Source: Methylobacterium sp. Leaf104 (lineage in GTDB: Bacteria; Pseudomonadota; Alphaproteobacteria; Rhizobiales; Beijerinckiaceae). From it: a DNA stretch of 64,000 nucleotides. A program made the position numbers and the translations under genes. This document shows positions 19,243 to 29,039 of the stretch, in pieces. The stretch spans positions 1 to 64,000 of the forward strand of contig NZ_LMMZ01000041.1 of the NCBI RefSeq assembly GCF_001422885.1, given 5' to 3'. The notes under the pieces are model-generated. The model saw only the letters and a program-made list of their open reading frames with translations. It searched no databases and was not told the DNA's origin. How positions within the stretch are numbered: position 1 is the first letter of the stretch; every line of letters starts with the position of its first letter.

Positions 19243-19425
19243 GGCCAGGGTCCGGAGCGAACGCCCGGGCCGCGATTCTCCGGAGACCGCGGCTCCGCCC
19301 GAGCGTGTCGCGGCGGCGCGGGCTTATCCCGTGCCGCGCTGCGCCCGGCGCTTGTATCGGAGCGGGAGCGTGAAATACTCGGCGCCTACCGCAACGGTTT
19401 ACCCCAGATCCCGAGCATCGTCCGG

Positions 19426-20034
19426 ATGAGTGCAGCGAGCCCCAAGGCATCGGACACGGCCCAGGAACCCTCGATGGAGGAGATCCTGGCGTCGATCCGG
19501 CGCATCATCGCCGACGATCAGATCGCCAAGGCCGAGGTGGTCGCGCCGCAGAAATCCGCGCCGCCGCCCCAGAACGACGACGTGCTGGACCTCGCCGAAG
19601 TCGCCCAGCCGGTGCGCAAGCCCATTCCCCTCGACGAGCCCGAGATCGCGTTCCGCAAGGAGCCGATCGAGGACGGGCAGATCGATTTCGACGCGATCTC
19701 CTTCGACGACGACGAGCCGGATTTCGAGCCGCTCCCGCCGCCGCGCCCCGCCCCGGTCGAACCGCCCCGCCCGGCGCCGCAGCCCGCTGTCCGCGCGCCC
19801 GATCCGGAGCCGACGCCGACCGAGCGGCTGACCTCGGCCGTCACCGACGCCAGCGTCGCCCAGGCCTTCCACATGCTCTCGAACACGGTGATGAGCAGCC
19901 AGGCCCGCACCCTGGAGGAACTCGTGCAGGACATGCTCCGGCCGATGCTGAAGGGCTGGCTCGACGACAACCTGCCCGGCATGGTCGAGCGGCTGGTCCG
20001 GGCCGAGATCGAGCGCGTCGCGCGGGGCCGCTGA
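19426..20034 (+). CDS. popZ: PopZ-like polar organising protein (DUF2497)
   Basis: This 202-residue protein has the PopZ layout. A short N-terminal helix (QEPSMEEILASIRRIIADD, about 12-30) is followed by an acidic proline-rich disordered middle (about 45-125). The C-terminal helices (LEELVQDMLRPMLKGWLDDN) drive oligomerisation. PopZ forms a polar hub that anchors ParB-parS and cell-cycle factors in alphaproteobacteria. It lies just upstream of valS, a common arrangement. Confidence 0.9.
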   Translation: MSAASPKASDTAQEPSMEEILASIRRIIADDQIAKAEVVAPQKSAPPPQNDDVLDLAEVAQPVRKPIPLDEPEIAFRKEPIEDGQIDFDAISFDDDEPDFEPLPPPRPAPVEPPRPAPQPAVRAPDPEPTPTERLTSAVTDASVAQAFHMLSNTVMSSQARTLEELVQDMLRPMLKGWLDDNLPGMVERLVRAEIERVARGR

Positions 20035-20129
20035 GGTCGAATCGCAGGGCTCGCGAGTTGACGCGAGGGCCTCGACGGGTTGAAAGCGGGCCGGCCTCCG
20101 CTTCCCCGACACGTGAACCGACTCCGCCC

Positions 20130-22862
20130 ATGATGGACAAGACCTTCGATCCCGCCGCCGTCGAGGCGCGCGTCAGTGCGGCCTGGGAGTCCGGCGACGC
20201 CTTCAAGGCCGGGCGGCCCGAGCGGGCCGGGGCGACGCCGTTCACCATGGTGATCCCGCCGCCGAACGTCACCGGCAGCCTGCATATGGGGCACGCCCTC
20301 AACAACACGCTGCAGGACATCCTCTGCCGCTTCGAGCGCATGCGCGGCCGCGACGTGCTCTGGCAGCCGGGCACCGACCACGCCGGCATCGCCACCCAGA
20401 TGGTGGTGGAGCGCCGCCTCGCCGAGGCGCAGGAGCCCGGCCGGCGCGAGATCGGGCGCGCCGCCTTCGTCGAGAAGGTCTGGGCCTGGAAGGCGGAATC
20501 CGGCGGGGCGATCGTCAACCAGCTGAAGCGCCTCGGCGCCTCCTGCGACTGGTCGCGCGAGCGCTTCACCATGGGCGTCTCGGGCGCGCCGGACGACCAG
20601 ATGGTCTGCGCCGTGACCAAGACCTTCGTCGACCTGCATGCGCAGGGCCTGATCTACCGCGACAAGCGCCTCGTGAACTGGGACCCGAAGTTCCAGACCG
20701 CGATCTCGGACCTCGAGGTGCTCCAGGTCGAGGTGAAGGGCCATCTCTGGCACTTCGACTATCCGGTCGTCGATGCCGCCGGCGCCGAGACCGGCGAAGT
20801 CATCACGGTCGCCACCACCCGGCCCGAGACCCTGCTGGGCGACACCGCGGTCGCGGTCCATCCGGAGGACGAGCGCTACACGCACCTCGTCGGCCGCCGA
20901 GTTCGCCTGCCGCTGGTCGGACGCCTGATCCCGATCATCGCCGACAGCTATTCCGACCCGGAGAAGGGCACGGGTGCGGTCAAGATCACGCCCGCCCACG
21001 ACTTCAACGATTTCGAGGTGGGCAAGCGCGCCGGCTGCACGCCGATCAACATCCTGGATGCGGAAGCCCGCATAAGCCTCGACGGCAACACGTCTTTCCT
21101 GAGCGGAGCGGACCCCGAGCCGGAAGCCCTGGCCCTGCATGGCCTCGACCGGTTCGAGGCGCGCAAGCGCGTCGTCGCCCTGATGGAGGCGCGCGAGCGC
21201 CTGCGCCTGATCGAGCCGAACACCCATGCGGTCCCGCATGGCGACCGCTCGAACGTCGTCATCGAGCCCTATCTCACGGACCAGTGGTACGTGAACGTGA
21301 AGCCGCTCGCCGAGCGCGCCCTGCAGGCGGTGCGCGACGGGAAAACCCGTTTCGTGCCCGAGAATTACGAGCGGACCTTCTTCCAATGGCTCGAGAACAT
21401 CGAGCCCTGGTGCATCTCGCGCCAGCTCTGGTGGGGCCACCAGATCCCGGTCTGGTACGACGAGACGGGCGGCATCTACGTCGCGGCGAGCGAGGCGGAG
21501 GCGCAATCCCAGGCCGACGCCGAGCGTGGGGCGCCCGTGGCGCTGCGCCGGGACGAGGACGTGCTCGACACCTGGTTCTCCTCCGCCCTGTGGCCGTTCT
21601 CGACGCTGGGCTGGCCGGACGAGACCCCGGAGCTCGCGCGCTACTATCCGACCGACACCCTGGTGACCGGCAAGGACATCATCTTCTTCTGGGTCGCCCG
21701 GATGATGATGCTCGGCCTCCACGTCACCGACCGGGTGCCCTTCTCGACGGTCTACCTGCACACGCTGGTGCGCGACGCCTCCGGCGCCAAGATGTCGAAG
21801 TCGAAGGGCAATGTCGTCGATCCCCTCGGGCTCATCGACCAGTACGGGGCCGACGCCCTGCGCTTCACCCTGGCGGCCATGGCGGCGCAGGGGCGCGACA
21901 TCAAGCTCGCGGTGAACCGGGTCGAGGGCTACCGCAACTTCGCGACGAAGCTCTGGAACGCCTCGCGCTTCGCCGAGATGAACGGCTGCGTGCTCCGCGC
22001 CGACTACCGGCCGGAAGGCGCCATCGAGACCCTAAACCGCTGGGCGCTGGGCGAGGCCGCCCGGGCCGTCGCCGAGGTCACGGCGGCGCTGGATGCCTAC
22101 CGCTTCAACGACGCCGCCGCGGCGGCCTACCGCTTCGTCTGGAACATCTTCTGCGACTGGTACCTGGAGCTGGCCAAGCCCGTGCTCCAGGGGGAGGGCG
22201 TCGAGGCCGCGGCCAAGGCCGAGACCCAGGCCACCGTGGCCTTCCTGATCGACCAGATCGCCAAGCTGCTGCACCCGTTCATGCCGTTCCTCACCGAGGA
22301 GCTCTGGGCGATCAAGGGCGCGGGCCTGCCGGAGCGCGGCCTCCTCGCCCTGGCGCCCTGGCCTGACCTCGCCGCCCTGAACGATTCGGCCTCGGAGGCG
22401 GAGATCGGCTGGCTCGTCGACCTCGTCTCGGAGATCCGCTCGGCCCGCTCGGAGACCAGCGTGCCGGCGGCCGCGCAGATCCCCCTCGTGGTGGTCGGCG
22501 CCGACGCCGACCTGCGCGCCCGCGCCACCCGCTGGGGCGACACCCTGGTCCGGCTGGCGCGGCTCTCCGAGATCCGCTTCGCGGACGCCGCCCCGAAGAA
22601 CTCGGTGCAGCTCCTGGTGCGCGGCTCGGTGGCGGCCCTGCCGCTCGAGGGCATCGTCGATCTCGCGGCGGAGGTCGCCCGCCTGAGGAAGGAGGCGGCG
22701 AAGGCCGGCGCCGAGATCGCCAAGATCGAGGCCAAGCTCGGCAATGCCGACTTCCTCGCCCGCGCCCCCGACGAGGTGGTGGACGAGCAGCGCGAGCGCC
22801 GCGACGGGGAGGCGGTGCGCCTGGAGAAGATCACGGAGGCGCTGGCGCGGCTCGCCGGTTGA
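20130..22862 (+). CDS. valS: Valyl-tRNA synthetase
   Basis: This 910-residue class I aminoacyl-tRNA synthetase charges tRNA-Val. The HIGH-type motif is HMGH (PPPNVTGSLHMGHALNN, about 46-62) and the KMSKS motif is intact (GAKMSKSKGNVVDP, about 551-564). The large editing domain sits between them, and the C-terminal coiled coil (VARLRKEAAKAGAEIAKIE) is present. Adjacent ATGs at 20130 and 20133 are both possible. Confidence 0.98.
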   Translation: MMDKTFDPAAVEARVSAAWESGDAFKAGRPERAGATPFTMVIPPPNVTGSLHMGHALNNTLQDILCRFERMRGRDVLWQPGTDHAGIATQMVVERRLAEAQEPGRREIGRAAFVEKVWAWKAESGGAIVNQLKRLGASCDWSRERFTMGVSGAPDDQMVCAVTKTFVDLHAQGLIYRDKRLVNWDPKFQTAISDLEVLQVEVKGHLWHFDYPVVDAAGAETGEVITVATTRPETLLGDTAVAVHPEDERYTHLVGRRVRLPLVGRLIPIIADSYSDPEKGTGAVKITPAHDFNDFEVGKRAGCTPINILDAEARISLDGNTSFLSGADPEPEALALHGLDRFEARKRVVALMEARERLRLIEPNTHAVPHGDRSNVVIEPYLTDQWYVNVKPLAERALQAVRDGKTRFVPENYERTFFQWLENIEPWCISRQLWWGHQIPVWYDETGGIYVAASEAEAQSQADAERGAPVALRRDEDVLDTWFSSALWPFSTLGWPDETPELARYYPTDTLVTGKDIIFFWVARMMMLGLHVTDRVPFSTVYLHTLVRDASGAKMSKSKGNVVDPLGLIDQYGADALRFTLAAMAAQGRDIKLAVNRVEGYRNFATKLWNASRFAEMNGCVLRADYRPEGAIETLNRWALGEAARAVAEVTAALDAYRFNDAAAAAYRFVWNIFCDWYLELAKPVLQGEGVEAAAKAETQATVAFLIDQIAKLLHPFMPFLTEELWAIKGAGLPERGLLALAPWPDLAALNDSASEAEIGWLVDLVSEIRSARSETSVPAAAQIPLVVVGADADLRARATRWGDTLVRLARLSEIRFADAAPKNSVQLLVRGSVAALPLEGIVDLAAEVARLRKEAAKAGAEIAKIEAKLGNADFLARAPDEVVDEQRERRDGEAVRLEKITEALARLAG

Positions 22863-22902
22863 GCGGGTCGCGACGCTTCGGCGCACGCGCGGGCCGCGCG
22901 TC

Positions 22903-23901
22903 GTGACGGCCGCGCGCACCCTGGCCGATCTCGGCTGGTCCGCGTTCTTCGCGGACCAGCGTCGTCCCGAGGAGGCGACGCTCCTGCCCCAGCGCGTCGC
23001 CACGGTGCATCGCGCGCGCATGAGCGCCCTCTCGGAGACGGGGGCGGTCAAGCTGATGCTGCCGGTTCACGCCAACACCGGCGACTACGCGGTCGGGGAC
23101 TGGGTCCTGGTCGAGCCCGGCACGCAGATGCTGCGCCGGCGCCTGGACCGCCGGACCGTGCTGGAGCGGCGGCGGGAAGGCAGCTCCAGGCCGCAGCTCG
23201 CGGCGGCGAATGTCGACGCGCTCTTCATTGTCACCTCCTGCAACGCGGACTTCAACCCGACGCGGCTGGAGCGCTACCTCGCCCTGGCCAACCAGGGGGG
23301 CGCCGAGCCGGTCATCGTCCTGACCAAGGCGGACGTCGCGGAGGATGCCGAGCGCTACCGCCGCGAGGCCGAGGCCCTGCAGCGTGACCTCGCCGTGGCG
23401 CTGGTGAATCCACGCGAGCCCGAGGCCGCGGCCTGTCTCGGCCCCTGGTGCGGACCCGGCCGCACCGTCGCTGTGGTCGGCTCTTCGGGCGTCGGCAAGT
23501 CGACCCTGGTGAACGCCCTGGCGGGTCCGGACCACGCGGCGCCGCAGGCGACCGGGAGCATCCGGCAGTACGATGCCAAGGGCCGGCACACCACGACGAG
23601 CCGCTCGCTCCACGCCATCGCGGGCGGCGGCTGGGTGATCGACACACCCGGCATCCGCTCCCTCCAGCTCGGCGACGCGGCCGAGGGGATCGACACCCTG
23701 TTCGCCGAGATCACCGAACTGGCGCCCGAGTGCCGCTTCCGGGACTGCACCCATGCCCACGAGCCGGGCTGCGCCGTCCAGGGCGCCGTCGCCGAGGGCC
23801 GGCTCGACCCGGAGCGGGTCGCGCGCTGGCACGTCCTGCGGGCCGAGAACCGGGGAAACACGGTGGTGCCGACCGGTCCGCGCGGCAACAAGCGGCGCTG
23901 A
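22903..23901 (+). CDS. rsgA: Ribosome small subunit GTPase RsgA
   Basis: This 332-residue circularly permuted GTPase checks maturation of the 30S subunit. An N-terminal OB domain is followed by the permuted G motifs: G4 (LTKAD), then G1 (GSSGVGKST), then G3 (DTPG). A zinc site follows in CRFRDCTHAHEPGC. A GTG at 22903 gives the usual short N-terminus before the LGW motif. No strong ribosome binding site precedes it, so the exact start is uncertain. It lies 40 bases after valS. Confidence 0.92.
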   Translation: MTAARTLADLGWSAFFADQRRPEEATLLPQRVATVHRARMSALSETGAVKLMLPVHANTGDYAVGDWVLVEPGTQMLRRRLDRRTVLERRREGSSRPQLAAANVDALFIVTSCNADFNPTRLERYLALANQGGAEPVIVLTKADVAEDAERYRREAEALQRDLAVALVNPREPEAAACLGPWCGPGRTVAVVGSSGVGKSTLVNALAGPDHAAPQATGSIRQYDAKGRHTTTSRSLHAIAGGGWVIDTPGIRSLQLGDAAEGIDTLFAEITELAPECRFRDCTHAHEPGCAVQGAVAEGRLDPERVARWHVLRAENRGNTVVPTGPRGNKRR

Positions 23902-23911
23902 CGCTGGCGCC

Positions 23912-25195
23912 TCAGATGCCGCCGCCGGCGACCTCGCGGGCCACGGCGCGGCGGCCGATGTCGCGCCGGCAGAAGCCTTCCGGCCAGTCGATCCGGGCCA
24001 CCGCCGCGTAGGCGCGGGCCTGCGCCTCCATCATGCTCTCGCCCAACGCCGTGACGGCGAGCACCCGGCCGCCATCGGCGAGGAGCCGCCCGCCCTCGGA
24101 GCGGGTGCCGGCCTGGAAGACGATGACCTCGTCGCTCACGCCCGCCGCCTCGACGCCGCGAATCTCCGACCCGCGCATGACCGTGCCGGGATACCCGGCG
24201 GCGGCCATGACCACCGTGAGGGCCGCGCGGCGCGCGTCGAATTCCAGGCTGATGCCGGACACGTCGCCCTCGCAGGCCGCGAGCAGGGCCGGCACGAGGT
24301 CGGAGGCCAGGCGGGGCATCAGCACCTGGGCCTCCGGGTCGCCGAAGCGGGTGTTGTACTCGATCAGCTTCGGCCCGTCGGCGGTGAGCATCAGCCCGGC
24401 ATAGAGGATGCCGGTGAAGGGGATGCCGCGGGCGCGCATGCCGTCGAGGGTCGGGGCGATGATCGTCTCCATCACCTCCCGCTCCAGGGCGGGGGTGAGG
24501 ATGGTGGCCGGCGAGTAGGCCCCCATGCCGCCGGTATTCGGGCCGCGATCGCCGTCGAAGACGCGCTTGTGGTCCTGGGCCGTGCCCACCGGCACCGCGC
24601 GGGTGCCGTCGCACAGGGCGAAGAAGCTCGCCTCCTCACCGAACAGGCATTCCTCGATGACGATCTCGGCGCCCGCCTCCTCGAACAGGGCACGCACCGC
24701 GCTCTCCGCCTGCTCGCGGGTCTCGGCCACGACCACACCCTTGCCGGCGGCGAGTCCGTCGGCCTTGACCACGATCGGGACCCCGTGCGCGGCGAGGTAG
24801 GCCAGGGCCGGATCGAGGGCCCGGAAGCGGGCGAAGGCGGCGGTCGGAATGCCGACCTCGGCGCACAGGTCCTTGGTGAAGCCCTTCGAGCCTTCGAGCT
24901 GCGCGGCGGCCCGCGTCGGGCCGAAGACCCGCACGCCGGCGGCCTGGAGATCGTCGACGAGGCCCGCCACCAGGGGCGCCTCGGGCCCGACCACCACGAG
25001 GCCGATGCGCTCGCCCGAGCAGAAGGCCCGCACGGCGCCGTGGTCCGACACGTCGAGGTCCGGCCGGTTCTCGCCGTACTCGGCCGTGCCGGGATTGCCG
25101 GGCGCGGTGAACAGGCGGGCGCAGAGCGGGCTCTTGGCGATGGCGTAGGCCAGGGCGTGCTCGCGCCCGCCCGAGCCGATGAGTAGGATGTTCAT
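23912..25195 (-). CDS. purD: Phosphoribosylamine-glycine ligase
   Basis: This 427-residue ATP-grasp enzyme makes glycinamide ribonucleotide, the second step of purine synthesis. It has the MNILLIGSGGREHALA opening, the ATP-grasp region VKADGLAAGKGV, and the NTGGMGAYSP and ARFGDPEAQ-type motifs (here TRFGDPEAQVLMPRL). It converges with rsgA on the opposite strand, with only 10 bases between the stops. Confidence 0.97.
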   Translation of the reverse strand: MNILLIGSGGREHALAYAIAKSPLCARLFTAPGNPGTAEYGENRPDLDVSDHGAVRAFCSGERIGLVVVGPEAPLVAGLVDDLQAAGVRVFGPTRAAAQLEGSKGFTKDLCAEVGIPTAAFARFRALDPALAYLAAHGVPIVVKADGLAAGKGVVVAETREQAESAVRALFEEAGAEIVIEECLFGEEASFFALCDGTRAVPVGTAQDHKRVFDGDRGPNTGGMGAYSPATILTPALEREVMETIIAPTLDGMRARGIPFTGILYAGLMLTADGPKLIEYNTRFGDPEAQVLMPRLASDLVPALLAACEGDVSGISLEFDARRAALTVVMAAAGYPGTVMRGSEIRGVEAAGVSDEVIVFQAGTRSEGGRLLADGGRVLAVTALGESMMEAQARAYAAVARIDWPEGFCRRDIGRRAVAREVAGGGI

Positions 25196-25384
25196 GGGGG
25201 TGATGTTCCCCAAAAGCCGTTCGTTGAAAAGTGCGATTCGCCGCCGACCCTGCCGATGTGCACGGGAAGCGTCCCCGAACCGGGTCCGATCTTCGTATGT
25301 TCGCGTACGCTCGGGGTGGAACGAACGAACCCCGACGGCGTTGTGGGGATTATGCCAGGCTGTCGCAAATCCCTCCCGACTTCG

Positions 25385-25564
25385 ATGGCGCCGGTGCCCG
25401 TCCGGAACGTCAGCCTCTCGCATTACGTCACGCGCGGTCGCGTGCCGGTCCGAGCCTGCAACGACAACGGTCACCTCGACGGCCTGCCGATCTGGCGGAT
25501 GGCCCTGGCGATCTGCGCGGTGCCGGTGGTCTCGGCCTTGGTGATCCTCTCGATCCTGATGTGA
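25385..25564 (+). CDS. Possible small single-pass membrane protein
   Basis: This 59-residue open frame has a central RACNDNG motif, often seen in small alphaproteobacterial proteins, and a C-terminal hydrophobic helix (MALAICAVPVVSALVILSIL). No clear ribosome binding site precedes the ATG. Other starts at 25352 or 25256 would lengthen it. It lies between purD and xseA. Confidence 0.4.
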   Translation: MAPVPVRNVSLSHYVTRGRVPVRACNDNGHLDGLPIWRMALAICAVPVVSALVILSILM

Positions 25565-25654
25565 GGTTCGCCTCACGCGAGGCACGCACGTTGTGACAAT
25601 CGAGCGCCGCGCGCCACTTTACCTGCCGCGGCACCGGCCCTAGCGTCCCGGCGC

Positions 25655-27391
25655 ATGGCTGTTCCCCCTCCGCCCGCAAAAGCCGCCCCGCCGTCCGGGC
25701 TGGTCTCCAACGTGCCCGAATGGTCGGTCGGCGATCTCGCCTCCGCCCTGAAGCGGACCCTGGAGGACGCCTTCGGACATGTCCGCCTGCGCGGCGAGAT
25801 CTCGGGCTTTCGCGGTCAGCACGGCTCCGGCCACGCCTACTTCTCGCTCAAGGACGGCAGCGCCCGCATCGACGCGGTGGTCTGGAAAGGGACCTTCAAC
25901 CGCCTGCGCCAGCGCCCGCAGGAGGGGTTGGAGGTGGTCGCCACCGGGCGGATCACGACCTTTCCCGGCAAGTCCTCCTACCAGATCGTCATCGAGACCC
26001 TGGAGCCCGCCGGCATCGGCGCCTGGATGGCGCTGCTGGAGGAGCGCAAGCGCGTGCTCGCCGCCGAGGGCCTGTTCGCGGCCGAGCGCAAGCGGCCGAT
26101 CCCCTTCCTGCCGCGCGTCGTCGGCGTGGTGACGTCCCCCACCGGGGCCGTCATCCGCGACATCCTGCACCGGCTGGCGGACCGCTTCGCCCGGCCCGCC
26201 CTGGTCTGGCCGGTGCGAGTGCAGGGGGAGGGGGCGGCGGAGGAGATCGCCGCGGCGATCCGGGGCTTCAACGCCCTGGCAGCCACCGGTCCGATCCCAC
26301 GGCCCGACGTGCTCATCGTGGCGCGGGGCGGCGGCTCGATCGAGGACCTCTGGGCCTTCAACGAGGAATGCGTGGTGCGCGCGGCGGCGGATTCGACGAT
26401 TCCGCTGATCTCGGCGGTGGGCCACGAGACCGACACCACCCTGATCGACTTCGTCTCCGACCGCCGGGCCCCGACCCCGACGGGAGCCGCCGAGATGGCG
26501 GTGCCGGTGCGGGCCGACCTCGTCCCCGAGGTGGTCGAACTCGGGCGGCGCCAGCGCGAGGCGGTCCAGCGCCGCCTGGACCGGGAGCGCAGCGACCTGC
26601 GCGCCCTGATGCGAGCGATGCCGGACGTCGATGCCTTTCTCGCGGCCAAGCGCCAGCGCCTCGACCTCGCCGAGGCGCGGCTCGGCCCAGCGCTCGCCGG
26701 CAACGCCCGGGTGTTCCGGCTGCGCGTCTCGCGCCTCGTCGAGCGCTTCGCCCGGCATCCGCCGGCCCTGGCCCTCGCCCAGGCGCGGGGGCGCGTCGCC
26801 CGCCTCGGCGGCCGCCCCGAAGCGGCCCTGCGCCACGACCTGGCGCGCAAGGGCGAGGGACTGTCCTATCTCGGACGCCGCCTCGTCCTCGCCCGCGAGG
26901 GGACCGTCAGCCGAGCCCGCGCCGAGCAGGTGCGCAGCCGCGACCGCCTCGGCGCCCTGCAGGCGCGCCTCGTCCGGGCCGGCGCGCGGCTGACCGAGCG
27001 CCGTGCCGACCGCCTCGCCGGCCTGGCCGGACTTCTCGGGTCCCTCAGCTACCGGGCCGTCCTGGCCCGCGGCTATGCCCTGGTGCGCGACGCCGACGGA
27101 CGCGCGGTCCGCACCGCCGCGCAGGCCGCCCCGCGCATGACACTCGAATTCGCCGACGGCGTCGTCGGGGTCCAGACCCGCGACCTTCCTTGGGATCCGC
27201 GGGCCGACGCCGTCCCGGCGCCCCCCCAGGAGACCGGCGCCGGGGTGGACCAGGCCGAGCCCGCCCCCGGACAAGTGCGTGCCCGGAAGACCGCGCCGAG
27301 GACGACGGCACCGAAGAAGGCCGCGCCGAAGGTGGCGCAGGCGGACGCCGCCCCTATCCCCGCCCGGCAGGGAACCCTGTTCGACCTCTGA
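25655..27391 (+). CDS. xseA: Exodeoxyribonuclease VII large subunit
   Basis: This 578-residue protein is the large subunit of the single-strand DNA exonuclease. An N-terminal OB domain (about 20-125) is followed by the catalytic domain with VVTSPTGAVIRDILHR, ARGGGSIEDLWAFN, and SAVGHETDTTLIDFVSDRRAPTPTGAAE (split motif). A long coiled coil comes next. The C-terminus carries an extra Ala/Pro/Lys-rich tail beyond the usual end. The small subunit gene xseB is not adjacent. Confidence 0.96.
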   Translation: MAVPPPPAKAAPPSGLVSNVPEWSVGDLASALKRTLEDAFGHVRLRGEISGFRGQHGSGHAYFSLKDGSARIDAVVWKGTFNRLRQRPQEGLEVVATGRITTFPGKSSYQIVIETLEPAGIGAWMALLEERKRVLAAEGLFAAERKRPIPFLPRVVGVVTSPTGAVIRDILHRLADRFARPALVWPVRVQGEGAAEEIAAAIRGFNALAATGPIPRPDVLIVARGGGSIEDLWAFNEECVVRAAADSTIPLISAVGHETDTTLIDFVSDRRAPTPTGAAEMAVPVRADLVPEVVELGRRQREAVQRRLDRERSDLRALMRAMPDVDAFLAAKRQRLDLAEARLGPALAGNARVFRLRVSRLVERFARHPPALALAQARGRVARLGGRPEAALRHDLARKGEGLSYLGRRLVLAREGTVSRARAEQVRSRDRLGALQARLVRAGARLTERRADRLAGLAGLLGSLSYRAVLARGYALVRDADGRAVRTAAQAAPRMTLEFADGVVGVQTRDLPWDPRADAVPAPPQETGAGVDQAEPAPGQVRARKTAPRTTAPKKAAPKVAQADAAPIPARQGTLFDL

Positions 27392-27540
27392 GGGCCGGGC
27401 CGGTGCCTGTGCGCCTCCCCCGCGCGTGCCCTGCGGCACGTGGTTCGGGTTGACGAACCCGGCGGCGTTTGCGACCGCACCGGCGGCACGGCTCGTGCCT
27501 TCGGGAAGGTGCCGGAACCGACCGGTGAGGAGAGGCGGGA

Positions 27541-27768
27541 ATGACGACGACGATCGACAGCGCTCAGAGACTGCACCTCGTCTTCGGGGGCGAATTGGAG
27601 AGCCTCGATGGCGTGAACTTCCGCGACGTCAGGAATCTCGACATCGTCGGCATCTTCCCGGACTACGCCTCGGCGCAGACCGCCTGGAAGGCCAAGGCAC
27701 AGTCGACGGTTGACAGTGCGCAGACACGCTACTTCATCGTGCATCTGCACCGGCTGCTCGAGCCGTGA
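27541..27768 (+). CDS. DUF4170 protein
   Basis: This 75-residue protein matches the conserved alphaproteobacterial family of that size, with the signatures LDIVGIFPDYASAQTAWKAK and RYFIVHLHRLLEP. The function is unknown. A GAGG ribosome binding site precedes the ATG. It stands upstream of prs. Confidence 0.87.
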   Translation: MTTTIDSAQRLHLVFGGELESLDGVNFRDVRNLDIVGIFPDYASAQTAWKAKAQSTVDSAQTRYFIVHLHRLLEP

Positions 27769-27904
27769 TATGCGAAACCTGGGTTCGTAATCCCCGTGAA
27801 GGCATTGTGACGCCCCTGTCGCGGCTGTTATGGAGCGCCGCAACGAAGGCTTGCCCCCCCGGCATGGGACCGGCCCTCCTGGATCGCGAGATGAAGACCC
27901 CGGC

Positions 27905-28849
27905 ATGAAGTCCTCGATCAAGATCATCGCCGGCAACGCGAGCCGGCCGCTGGCCGAGGCCATCGCGGCCTACCTCGAATTGCCGCTGGCCAAGTGCATG
28001 GTCCGGCGCTTCGCCGACATGGAGATCTTCGTCGAACTTCAGGAGAACGTGCGCGGCGAGGACGTGTTCATCGTCCAGTCGACCTCGTTCCCGGCCAACG
28101 ATCACCTGATGGAACTGCTCATCATGATCGATGCGGCGCGCCGGTCGTCGGCACGGCGCATCACCGCGGTGATCCCGTATTTCGGCTATGCCCGCCAGGA
28201 CCGGCGCACCTCGGGCCGCACCCCGATCTCGGCCAAGCTCGTGGCCAACCTCATCACCGAGGCCGGGGCCGACCGCGTGATGACCCTCGACCTCCATGCC
28301 GGGCAGATCCAGGGCTTCTTCGACATCCCCACCGACAACCTGTTCGCCGCCCCCGTGATGGTGCGCGACATCAAGGAGCGCCTCGATCCCCGGGACTGGA
28401 TGGTGGTCTCGCCGGATGTCGGCGGCGTGGTCCGCGCCCGAGCCATCGCCAAGCGCATCGACGCGACGCTGGCCATCGTCGACAAGCGCCGCGAGCGGCC
28501 CGGCGAGTCCGAGGTGATGAACATCATCGGCGAGGTCGAGGGCCGCTCCTGCATCCTCGTGGACGACATCGTCGATTCCGGCGGCACCTTGGTGAACGCG
28601 GCCGAAGCCCTGCTGAACGCCGGCGCCAAGGACGTCTCCGCCTACATCACGCACGGGGTGCTCTCGGGCGGCGCGGTCTCGCGCATCGCCGCCTCGCGGA
28701 TGAAGGAGCTGGTCATCACCGACTCGATCCAGCCGACCCAGGCGGTCAAGCTCGCCCGCAACATCCGGGTGGCCACCATCGCGCCGCTTCTCGGCGAGGC
28801 CATCGGCCGGACCGCGACGGAATCCAGCGTGTCGAGCCTGTTCACCTGA
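27905..28849 (+). CDS. prs: Ribose-phosphate pyrophosphokinase
   Basis: This 314-residue enzyme makes PRPP from ribose 5-phosphate and ATP for nucleotide, His and Trp synthesis. It shows the paired phosphoribosyltransferase folds with YFGYARQDRR, TLDLHAGQIQGFFDIP and the PRPP loop CILVDDIVDSGGTL. The ATG at 27905 gives the standard N-terminus. Confidence 0.97.
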   Translation: MKSSIKIIAGNASRPLAEAIAAYLELPLAKCMVRRFADMEIFVELQENVRGEDVFIVQSTSFPANDHLMELLIMIDAARRSSARRITAVIPYFGYARQDRRTSGRTPISAKLVANLITEAGADRVMTLDLHAGQIQGFFDIPTDNLFAAPVMVRDIKERLDPRDWMVVSPDVGGVVRARAIAKRIDATLAIVDKRRERPGESEVMNIIGEVEGRSCILVDDIVDSGGTLVNAAEALLNAGAKDVSAYITHGVLSGGAVSRIAASRMKELVITDSIQPTQAVKLARNIRVATIAPLLGEAIGRTATESSVSSLFT

Positions 28850-29039
28850 GACGCGCGGCCCGGAACTCCGGAGACCGGCGGATCGCAATTGCGCTCCCCC
28901 CATCGGAACCTGTATAGACGGCGCTTCCCTATTGCAGCGTTGAGACGGGATGCTGCCGGCCAGTCTGAGGCCGGAGCGAGCGACGCCCTGTCGGCGGCGC
29001 CCCGAGACCCGTCCCGCACGAACCAGTTGGAGTAGCCCG